Source of the DNA: JBOGDS01 sp050743075
GTDB lineage: Bacteria > Actinomycetota > Actinomycetes > Jiangellales > Jiangellaceae
Length of the DNA stretch: 11,510 nucleotides
Reading direction: 5' to 3'
Assembly (NCBI GenBank): GCA_050743075.1
Contig: JBOGDS010000104.1
Span: forward strand, 1-11,510
The stretch's first letter is position 1, and each line of letters begins with the position of its first letter. The notes beneath the pieces are model-generated. The model was not told the origin of the DNA and searched no databases. It worked only from the letters and a program-made list of their open reading frames with translations. A program made the translations under genes and the position numbers. Positions 6,048 to 11,510 of this stretch are shown here, one piece after another.

Positions 6048-7281
6048 CGGGTGAAGATGGTCCGCCGCCTCGGCTCCAGTCTGACCGACCTGACCTACGT
6101 CTTCGACGAGCCGACGATCGGCCTGCACCCGCACGACGGGCAGCGGATGAACGAGTTGCTGCTCCGGCTGCGCGACAAGGGGAACACCGTGCTCGTGGTC
6201 GAGCACGAGCCCGAGGTGATCGCGATCGCCGACCATGTGGTCGACATGGGCCCCGGTGCCGGCCAGCACGGCGGCACGGTCGTGTACGAGGGCGGCGTCG
6301 TGGGGCTGCGGACGTCGGACACCCTCACCGGACGCCACCTGGACCAGCACCAGGCGGTCAAGGCCACCAGCCGCACGCCCAGCGGCTACCTGCGCATCGA
6401 GCGGGCCAACCTGCACAACCTGCGCGACGTCACCGTCGACATTCCGACCGGAGTCCTCACCGCGGTGACCGGTGTGGCCGGCTCCGGCAAGAGCTCGCTC
6501 ATCCACGGCTGCCTGCCCAGCGCCCACGCCGACGCGACCTTCTTCGACCAGTCCGCGATCCGCGGCTCGCGCCGGTCGAACCCGGCCACGTACACCGGGA
6601 TACTCGAGCCGATCCGCAGGGCCTTCGCCAGGGAGAACGCCGTGAAGGCCGCCCTGTTCAGCGCGAACTCCGAGGGCGCCTGCCCGGAGTGCAAGGGCAT
6701 CGGGCTGATCTACACCGACCTCGCGTTCATGGCCGGCGTCGCGAGCGTGTGCGAGGGGTGCGAGGGCAAGCGGTTCACCGACGAGGTGCTCACCTACCGG
6801 CTGCGGGGGCAAGAACATCAGCGACGTGCTGGCCCTGTCCGTCGCCGAGGCGCGCGAGTTCTTCACCGAGCGGGCCGTCCGCCCGATGCTGGAGGGCCTG
6901 GACGGCGTAGGGCTGGGCTACATCTCCCTCGGCCAGCCGCTCAACACGCTGTCCGGCGGCGAACGCCAGCGGCTCAAGCTCGCGATCGAGATGCCTCCAC
7001 CGAGGTCTACGTGCTCGACGAGCCCACCGGTGGCCTGCACATGAACGACGTCGACAACCTGATCAACCTGCTCGACCGGCTCGTCGACCGGGGCCGCACC
7101 GTGATCGTCATCGAGCACAACCTGGACATCGTCGCGCGCCGACTGGGTCATCGACCTCGGCCCGGGAGCCGGCCACGACGGCGGCCAGGTGATCTTCGAG
7201 GGCACGCCGGCCGCGCTGGTCGACGCCGAGCACTCGCTCACCGGAGTCCACCTGAAGGAGCGGGTGCGCTCTCGCGCCTGA
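6048..7281 (+). pseudogene. UvrA-like (class II, DrrC-type) ABC ATPase pseudogene, 5'-truncated and frameshifted
   Basis: Remnant of a double-ABC UvrA-like protein of the kind linked to drug or DNA-damage resistance (intact relatives are around 750-790 aa). Homology begins abruptly at RVKMVRRLGSSLTDLTYV, just after where the first ABC signature should be, so the first nucleotide-binding half is mostly missing. Retained: Walker B VFDEPTIGLHP, the second Walker A TGVAGSGKSS (about nt 6465), a Cys module (CPEC and CEGC), the signature LNTLSGGERQRLKLA, Walker B VYVLDEPTGGLH and VIVIEH. The frame breaks three times: one extra G in the G-run 6805-6809; one base missing near 6993 (ATG-CC where ATG-GCC is expected), which restores the frame; and two bases missing in the GC repeat near 7134-7140. 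The last part (DWVIDLGPGAGHDGG) reads to TGA 7279-7281. Sequencing error could explain single indels but not the missing half. Confidence 0.86.
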
Positions 7282-7308
7282 CCGAGGCCGACACACCGGC
7301 GGCTCAGG
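7277..7308. terminator. Weak bidirectional hairpin between convergent ends
   Basis: CCTGA (7277-7281) pairs with TCAGG (7304-7308), and inside it GCCG (7287-7290) pairs with CGGC (7297-7300), with unpaired bases between. The outer stem consists of the last bases of the UvrA-like remnant and of the ThiF-like gene. The stem is short and interrupted, so termination here is only a possibility. Confidence 0.3.
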
Positions 7309-8311
7309 CGGCCCACATGCAGCCGCAGGCCGGATGCGGGTGCCAGCGGCGGCGGCGGGCGAGTCCGTAGGGCAGGCAGATCTCGACCGTGCCGTCGACC
7401 GTGGCCGGCACGAAGCCGTCCAGGTGGGCGAGCACCTGCTGTGCCGCTGTGGCCGCCGCCTGCGTGGCCAGGGTCACGTCGCAGGCCGTCACGTCCGGTG
7501 GCGAACGGTCGGCCTGGGCGAGGATCCGGGGCCACACCGGATCTCGGGCCGTCCGGTGCAGGTCGTGGCAGCGCAGGCACGACGAACGACCTGGTAGCAC
7601 CAGCGGCCCGACGATCCCGGTCGTCTCGACGACGAGGGCGACCAGGTGGGTGACTCCCGCACGCAGCAGCATGGCCGCGTCGTAGCGGGCGGACCCGGTC
7701 GAGGGTGCCAGGACGACCAGGTCCGGCTCCTGAGGCTGGTCGTCCTCGGTGCTGGCCGCAAGCCGGGCCTCGACGGCGCGGGCGCGGGGTCGGCCGATGT
7801 CGTCGGGACCGTGGCCGCCGGGGGCGAGGTCCGCGGCCGTCACGGGAGCGTCGTCGTCGACGAGGACCTGCCCGACGCCGGCCGCGCCGAGCAGGCCGGC
7901 GACCACTGAACCGACCCTTCCGCAACCACGGACCACCACCGTCGCGCGTTGCCGGGACCCCATCGCCATGGCTCCGCCGTCGGGGTCCGTCGTCAGCAGG
8001 CCGAGGACGGCGCGGTCCGGCGTCAGCGCGTCGTCCGGATCCGCCGCCGTTGCCCGGTCGCCGTCGACGAGGACCCCGGCCGAGCCGAGGATGGAGATCA
8101 GCCGGTCGGCGACCGCAGCGTCGCCCCCGGCCCACTGGGCGGCGTTGCGGAGTGCCGCCTCGTCCCGCACGCCGTCGATCGCTCGCAGCACCGTCGTCTC
8201 GACCGGCCCCATGCCGCCCACGACGACGGCGCGGGCAGGGTCGAGGCCGATCTGGACCGTGCTGTCGTCGCGCCAGACCTGGGTGAGCGCTGGATGGACG
8301 AGCGGGCGCAC
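7304..8311 (-). CDS. ThiF/E1-like protein with N-terminal winged-helix-like region
   Basis: A 335-residue member of the ThiF/HesA/E1 superfamily, whose members usually adenylate a C-terminal carboxylate. Residues 1-85 resemble the small winged-helix/RRE-like domain found ahead of some ThiF proteins in peptide-modification systems. A Rossmann segment follows (VVVRGCGRVGSVVAGLLGAA, 125-144, with the GxGxxG pattern; Asp at 152-154). The C-terminal part has SSCLRCHDLHR (C245/C248) and PACGCMW (C329/C331), likely one zinc site. GTG 8311 is supported by GGGGGAGG about six bases upstream. No precursor peptide, YcaO or other modification enzyme is visible nearby. ThiF-like genes beside uvrD2/whiB7-region genes are, to my knowledge, a recurring actinobacterial arrangement. 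The canonical Arg/Gln-rich catalytic stretch of E1 enzymes is not clear here, so activity is uncertain. Confidence 0.78.
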   Translation of the reverse strand: MRPLVHPALTQVWRDDSTVQIGLDPARAVVVGGMGPVETTVLRAIDGVRDEAALRNAAQWAGGDAAVADRLISILGSAGVLVDGDRATAADPDDALTPDRAVLGLLTTDPDGGAMAMGSRQRATVVVRGCGRVGSVVAGLLGAAGVGQVLVDDDAPVTAADLAPGGHGPDDIGRPRARAVEARLAASTEDDQPQEPDLVVLAPSTGSARYDAAMLLRAGVTHLVALVVETTGIVGPLVLPGRSSCLRCHDLHRTARDPVWPRILAQADRSPPDVTACDVTLATQAAATAAQQVLAHLDGFVPATVDGTVEICLPYGLARRRRWHPHPACGCMWAA

Positions 8312-8430
8312 GGCTGACCTCCCCCGGTATCGTGCGGGCCGGCTACGCCGGCATCATGCCGGTTGCGGCGGGCGCGGGGCGTGGGCCGTCCACAGGGGCA
8401 GCGGTGGATCCACCTCGACCCGGCCGTGGT

Positions 8431-8466
8431 GAGGGGCGGCCACCGTGCTGCGGGTGGCCGCCCCTC
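8431..8466 (-). terminator. Terminator hairpin of the DUF5679 gene
   Basis: A perfect 14-bp stem: GAGGGGCGGCCACC (8431-8444) with GGTGGCCGCCCCTC (8453-8466) and an eight-base loop. Read on the minus strand it begins 12 bases after the DUF5679 stop codon. No U-tract follows, as for the other long hairpins in this window. It isolates the small gene from the ThiF-like gene. Confidence 0.75.
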
Positions 8467-8478
8467 GACGCGCGGTGC

Positions 8479-8649
8479 TCAGGCCCTGCCGAGGATCCGG
8501 TTGAGGTTCGTCGAACAGACCGGGCAGACGGCTTTTGCCATCCGGGTGCCCTTGTCGTTGACGACGACGTGGCCGGTCGCCTCGCGCTTGGCCTTGCACT
8601 TCACGCAGTAGAACTCGCCCGAGTAGGTCTCGGTGTCCGTCTCGGCCAT
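8479..8649 (-). CDS. DUF5679 small putative zinc-binding protein (56 aa)
   Basis: Translation on the minus strand begins MAETDTETYSGEFYCVKCKA, continues through KREATGHVVVNDKGTRMAKA, and ends AVCPVCSTNLNRILGRA. Two CxxC pairs (C15/C18 and C42/C45) frame a short beta-rich middle, typical of a small zinc-ribbon protein. Length and wording match the DUF5679 family of actinobacteria, whose function is unknown. ATG 8649 is supported by AGGAGG (complement at 8655-8660) five bases upstream. It has its own terminator at 8431-8466 and probably its own promoter in the non-coding block to the right. It is therefore likely a single-gene unit. Confidence 0.92.
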   Translation of the reverse strand: MAETDTETYSGEFYCVKCKAKREATGHVVVNDKGTRMAKAVCPVCSTNLNRILGRA

Positions 8650-8721
8650 CGTGGCCTCCTGTCCCTCGTCTTCTCAGGTGGGAGCGGCAGTCGGATCTCG
8701 GCTGCGCTCTCGTCGGCCGAC

Positions 8722-8727
8722 ACCTTA
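8722..8727 (-). promoter_or_regulatory. Candidate -10 of the DUF5679 promoter
   Basis: On the minus strand TAAGGT fits the TAnnnT pattern, about 73 bases before the start codon. The hexamer 17 bases further upstream is GGGTCA, a poor -35. This is the best candidate I found in the gene's upstream region, but it is weak. Confidence 0.35.
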
Positions 8728-9067
8728 CGGCAGCCGCGGGACCCTGACCCGCCTGCCCTGTCGCGCCCGTGGGCTTGGGCTAGTCCGGACAATTACCTCT
8801 ATCCGGACATCGAATCGCCGGATACCAGGTGATCATTGGCCGTTTTCTGGGGTTCTACCCCCAGCACGGTCCTACGATCACGTGCCACCCCTCGGGACAT
8901 GTGCAGCCGGCCGTGCGGCTGCCCGACTGCAGGGTGTCGAGGCGGCCGTACGGCCGGCGTGTGCGGCGGTATCCCCCGGTCACCGCCACGGTCTGCGCGC
9001 CTTCCCCGTGCGAGCGGCCGGACGGCGTGACGAGGTGCCCCGTCGCTCGCGACCGTAGGGGGACCCC

Positions 9068-9251
9068 GTGGACCCGGTCAACAGGAACCGGCGGGTTCCG
9101 TCCACGGCCTGTGGAAAACTCTGTGGACGACCTGTGCAGCACTGGCCGCCCTGCTGTGGACCGGCGGTGGGTACGGCTGTGTACGACCCGGCGACTCGTG
9201 GGCGAACACGGGGTGTCACCTCGGTGGAAGCCGTCCACCGGGTGTGGACGA
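9068..9251. repeat. Cluster of GTGGAC/GTCCAC motifs resembling DnaA boxes
   Basis: GTGGA or its complement TCCAC occurs eight times, beginning at 9068, 9101, 9111, 9123, 9156, 9224, 9234 and 9244. Nine-base versions close to the actinobacterial DnaA-box complement TGTGGACAA are TGTGGAAAA (9110-9118), TGTGGACGA (9122-9130 and 9243-9251) and TGTGGACCG (9155-9163). None is a perfect consensus box. The first two are only 12 bases apart. This could be a DnaA-binding cluster or an unrelated repeat upstream of the metallopeptidase gene. Confidence 0.45.
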
Positions 9252-9275
9252 GAAGTTTTCGCCCCACTCGGCCGG

Positions 9276-9281
9276 TACGGT
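9276..9281 (+). promoter_or_regulatory. -10 of a probable leaderless promoter for the metallopeptidase gene
   Basis: TACGGT fits TAnnnT and ends exactly seven bases before ATG 9289, the spacing that places the transcript start on the A of the ATG. No convincing ribosome binding site precedes the ATG. Leaderless mRNAs of this form are common in actinobacteria. No clear -35 was found. Confidence 0.55.
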
Positions 9282-9288
9282 TCCCGCC

Positions 9289-9819
9289 ATGCCCCGATCA
9301 GCGGAGGAGCCCGTCGTCGAGGTCCGCCGGTCCGCGCGCCGACGTCGAACGGTCACGGCGTACCGCGAGGACGGCCGCGTCGTCGTCTGCCTGCCGGCCC
9401 GCTTCAGCAAGGCGGAGGAGCGGCACTGGGTCGACACCATGCTCGAGCGGCTGGCCGCCAAGGAACGCCGCCGGGCGCCGAGCGACGAGCGCCTGCTCGC
9501 CCGGGCCCGTGGGCTCTCGCGTCGCCACCTCGGCGGGCGGGCCGACCCGCACAGCGTCCGCTGGGCGGGCGACCAGATGTCGCGGTGGGGCTCGTGTACC
9601 CCGGCGGACGGGTCCATCCGGATCTCGGAGCGGCTCAAGGGTGTCCCGCCCTGGGTCCTCGACTACGTGCTCGTCCACGAGCTCGCCCATCTGCTCGTGG
9701 TCGACCACCGGCCGGAGTTCTGGGCGCTGGTCGACCGCTATCCGCGGGCCGAGCGTGCTCGTGGCTTTCTCGACGGCCTGAGCCACGCGGCCGGCGACGC
9801 ACCGCTCGACGACGTGTGA
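9289..9819 (+). CDS. YgjP-like (DUF45/M48-type) metallopeptidase
   Basis: A 176-residue predicted zinc metallopeptidase of the YgjP/WLM-related group. The core is RWGSCTPADGSIRISERLKG (99-118), a family hallmark, followed by the zinc motif HELAH (130-134; ligands H130 and H134, catalytic E131) and a third His at H140 within DHRPEFWALVDRY. The N-terminal Arg-rich segment (VEVRRSARRRRTV) leads into the usual beta-strands. No signal peptide is present, so it is cytoplasmic. ATG 9289 is preferred over GTG 9244 because conserved sequence starts after it and the -10 at 9276-9281 fits. The physiological substrate of this family is not known. The gene is convergent with the DUF2342 gene. Confidence 0.9.
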   Translation: MPRSAEEPVVEVRRSARRRRTVTAYREDGRVVVCLPARFSKAEERHWVDTMLERLAAKERRRAPSDERLLARARGLSRRHLGGRADPHSVRWAGDQMSRWGSCTPADGSIRISERLKGVPPWVLDYVLVHELAHLLVVDHRPEFWALVDRYPRAERARGFLDGLSHAAGDAPLDDV

Positions 9820-9971
9820 GCGGCGGCGCGGACCAGCGCGTCGACGGCGGGCGGCTGCGGCGAGGCGACTCGTCCTACCTGGTGGGCTGACGCGGTCCGA
9901 CACCGCTAATGCGAGTTGGCACGGACGGCTATTCGCGGAGTTGGACCGCGTCGAGCGGCGAACCCGCTCAT

Positions 9972-9992
9972 CCCGGGGTGCGGCTCCCCGGG
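9972..9992. terminator. Hairpin between the two convergent metallopeptidase genes
   Basis: CCCGGGG (9972-9978) pairs with CCCCGGG (9986-9992) around a seven-base loop. It begins immediately after the minus-strand DUF2342 stop codon (9994-9996), the right position for its terminator. No U-tract is seen on either strand. Confidence 0.6.
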
Positions 9993-9993
9993 C

Positions 9994-11394
9994 TCACTCG
10001 TCGTCGCGTGCTGACGGACCGCTGGCGGGGTCCGCGGGGTCGCTGTCCTCGCGGGGCGCCGGGCCGCCGTCGTCGAGCGACGACACGTCGAGCTCGTCAC
10101 GGAAGAGGTACGAGTCGGGGTCGGTGAGGTCGTCCGTGGACGGCATCAGGTCCGGGTGGGCCCAGGCTGCGTCACGCCCGTCGACCCCGCGGGCGTCACG
10201 GACGGCCGTCCAGAACGCCGCCGCCTCGCGCAGCCGGCGCGGCCGCAGCTCCAGCCCGACCAGGGTCGCGAACGTCTGCTCGGCCGGCCCACCGGTGGCG
10301 CGGCGGCGTCGGACCATCTCCCGCAGCGAGTGCGCCGAGGGCAGCCGTCCGCCGGTCGCCTGCGTCACGACGTCGTCGACCCAGCCCTCGACCAGGGCCA
10401 GGGCGAGCTCGAGGCGGGCCAGGGCGGCCTTCTGCTCCGGCGTCGTCGGCAGGTCGAAAAGGCCGCCCTCGAGCGCCTGCTGGATGGCTTCGGGGCGCTC
10501 CGGGTCGATCTCCCGAAGGGACGACTCGATCCGGTCGGTGTCGACCGACACGTGCCGCGCGTACTCCTCGACCAGCGACAGCAGGTGTGAGCGCAGCCAG
10601 GGCGCGTGTGCGAACAGCCGCAGGTGGGCCGCTTCGCGCAGCGCGAGGTAGAGCGTGACGTCGCGCTCGTCGAGCCCGAGCCCCTCACCGAACGCCCGGA
10701 CGTTGGCCGGCAACAGTGCGGGATGGTCGGCCAGCGGCAGCCCGACGTCGGTGGAGCCCAAGACCTCCCCGGCGAGCTGGCCGATGCCCTGGCCGACCTG
10801 GGCGCCCCACATCGAGACGCCGACCTGCTGCATCATGCCGACCAGTGGGCCGGCCGCCTGGGCCATCTCCGGCGGCAGCGCCTTGCCCATGGCCTCCGAC
10901 ACCCGCGCCGCCACCGGCTCGACGAGGGCACGCCACGCGTCCTGGGTGCCCTCCACCCACTCGGCGCGGCTCCAGGTACGCGGTGACCCGCCGGTGGCCG
11001 GGAACGACGTCGCGTCGTCGAGCCACGTGTCGGCCAGCCGGAACGCGTCGTCGACCGTCCGCCGCTCCACACCACTGACCGAGCGGTCACCGGCGGCGGC
11101 CACGACCTGTCGGGCCGACTGGTTGGCCAGGTCCCAGTTGACCGGCCCGCCCTTCCAGGACAGCATCCGGCCGAGCTGCTGCAGCATCGCGCCGAGGTCG
11201 GGCGGACCGGCCGCTCCGGCACCGAGCGCACCGAACAACTGGGCGAACGGGTCGGCGGGGCTCGGGTCGGTCTGCGCCTCGTCGCCGGACCGCTGAGCGG
11301 GCACGCCCTGGTCGTTGTCGGGGTTCGTGTCGGGTTCGTCGTCGGAGTCGTCGGAGTCGTCGCCGGCGCGGAACCCGAACGGAGCGTCGCTCAT
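9994..11394 (-). CDS. DUF2342 zincin-like protein (putative zinc-dependent metalloprotease)
   Basis: A 466-residue protein of the DUF2342/zincin_2 family, widespread in actinobacteria and annotated as a putative hydrolase or metalloprotease. Features in order: an acidic low-complexity N-terminus (GDDSDDSDDEPD, 11-22), the core starting near PVNWDLANQSARQ (84-96), helices with GMMQQVGVSMWGAQVGQGIG (186-205), the putative active-site segment ALREAAHLRLFAHAPWL (251-267), a possible third ligand E336 in ALVEGWVDD, and an acidic, disordered-looking C-terminal tail (from about 435). The HExxH-like site reads REAAH, with Arg in the first His position. I believe this is usual for the family, but it leaves the catalytic claim open. 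ATG 11394 has GAGGT six bases upstream. It converges with the YgjP-like gene and is divergent from the partial gene at the right edge. Confidence 0.88.
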   Translation of the reverse strand: MSDAPFGFRAGDDSDDSDDEPDTNPDNDQGVPAQRSGDEAQTDPSPADPFAQLFGALGAGAAGPPDLGAMLQQLGRMLSWKGGPVNWDLANQSARQVVAAAGDRSVSGVERRTVDDAFRLADTWLDDATSFPATGGSPRTWSRAEWVEGTQDAWRALVEPVAARVSEAMGKALPPEMAQAAGPLVGMMQQVGVSMWGAQVGQGIGQLAGEVLGSTDVGLPLADHPALLPANVRAFGEGLGLDERDVTLYLALREAAHLRLFAHAPWLRSHLLSLVEEYARHVSVDTDRIESSLREIDPERPEAIQQALEGGLFDLPTTPEQKAALARLELALALVEGWVDDVVTQATGGRLPSAHSLREMVRRRRATGGPAEQTFATLVGLELRPRRLREAAAFWTAVRDARGVDGRDAAWAHPDLMPSTDDLTDPDSYLFRDELDVSSLDDGGPAPREDSDPADPASGPSARDDE

Positions 11395-11469
11395 CGGTGG
11401 ACCTCGGGCAGGATGGACCGCGATGCGGGGCGCCTCATGCGTTCCACGGTAGTCGCAGGAGGAATCGTC

Positions 11470-11510
11470 GTGGGCACGCGGTCGGGCGCGGTTCGCGCTC
11501 GGCGGAACGG
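11470..11510 (+). CDS. Start of an unidentified gene running off the right edge
   Basis: GTG 11470 has a strong ribosome binding site AGGAGG (11457-11462) seven bases upstream, and the frame stays open to the end (MGTRSGAVRARRN, taking GTG as Met). An in-frame ATG at 11437 is an alternative start. The basic N-terminus could precede a membrane segment. In actinobacteria a PDZ-domain membrane protein often stands divergently next to DUF2342 genes, but too little is present to say so here. Confidence 0.4.
   Translation, partial: MGTRSGAVRARRN

Larger units (their letters stand above)
8650..9288. other. 639-bp stretch without a convincing gene
   Basis: Open frames here (for example the N-terminal part of a frame from 8829) have no recognisable protein features. 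Contents from left to right: the DUF5679 leader and candidate promoter; an A/T-enriched block with two TCCGGACA direct repeats (8784-8791, 8802-8809) and an inverted pair TATCCGG/CCGGATA (8800-8806, 8818-8824); three hairpin-forming sequences (8847-8864, 8903-8922 and the 14-bp palindrome 8943-8956); and a cluster of GTGGA/TCCAC motifs (9068-9248). The size and density of symmetry suggest regulatory DNA or a structured RNA. Confidence 0.6.

Noticed and set aside
6009..6866. 285-codon minus-strand frame opposite the UvrA-like remnant
   Set aside because: All recognisable motifs (Walker A and B, Cys pairs) are on the + strand; this is the complement frame.
8829..9890. 353-codon + strand frame covering the non-coding block and the metallopeptidase gene
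   Set aside because: The part before 9289 is low-complexity Arg/Gly/Pro sequence without motifs; the rest is an out-of-frame copy of the metallopeptidase gene.
9816..9890. 24-codon ORF starting at a GTG that overlaps the metallopeptidase stop
   Set aside because: The overlap geometry would allow translational coupling, but the peptide is very short, Gly/Arg-rich, and has no supporting signal.
11338..11360. Short tandem GTCGGAGTC repeats
   Set aside because: They simply encode the acidic DDSDDSDD stretch of the DUF2342 N-terminus; too short to call a separate repeat element.
1..11510. CRISPR arrays, tRNA or rRNA genes, transposases
   Set aside because: I saw no regularly spaced repeats, no cloverleaf-like or rRNA sequence, and no transposase motif on either strand.

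Overview
The window is very GC-rich, codes mostly with G or C at third codon positions, and uses several GTG starts. It carries families typical of actinomycetes: UvrD2, a WhiB protein with an AT-hook, DUF5679, DUF2342, and a small CxxC protein ending in Trp-Trp. It is almost certainly chromosomal DNA of an actinobacterium. Genus and family cannot be read from the sequence.

Left part (1-3606, all +): the 3' end of uvrD2 is followed by a regulatory leader. This leader has a vegetative-type promoter with an AT-rich box, an 88-codon upstream ORF with a good ribosome binding site, and a strong intrinsic terminator just ahead of whiB7. WhiB7 is the AT-hook antibiotic-response activator. A 58-residue Arg/Ala-rich ORF and a 14-bp terminator hairpin close the unit. 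Next come a type I phosphodiesterase/nucleotide pyrophosphatase-like enzyme and a 54-residue CxxC...CxxC mini-protein.

Middle (3607-7281): a 32-bp-arm, nearly perfect inverted repeat lies at the convergent boundary and contains the stop codon of the minus-strand ABC1/UbiB-family kinase gene. Divergent from the kinase is a secreted glutaminyl cyclase. Downstream lies an N-terminally truncated, three-times frameshifted relative of the class II UvrA (DrrC-type) ABC ATPases, a pseudogene.

Right part (7304-11510, mostly -): a ThiF/E1-like protein with two Cys pairs, the 56-residue DUF5679 protein with its own terminator, and then a 639-bp stretch without a convincing gene. That stretch holds short repeats, hairpins and a cluster of GTGGAC motifs resembling DnaA boxes. 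It ends at a probably leaderless + gene for a YgjP-like (DUF45/M48) metallopeptidase, which converges on a minus-strand DUF2342 zincin-like protein. The first codons of an unidentified divergent gene run off the right edge.

The best-supported regulatory system here is the whiB7 leader. An autoregulated promoter, an upstream ORF and a terminator suggest that inhibited translation of the uORF lets polymerase read into whiB7. That principle is known for whiB7/wblC in other actinobacteria; the particular uORF and the candidate alternative pairings described here are new readings of this sequence. The most unexplained structures are the 3620-3691 palindrome and the 8650-9288 non-coding block.
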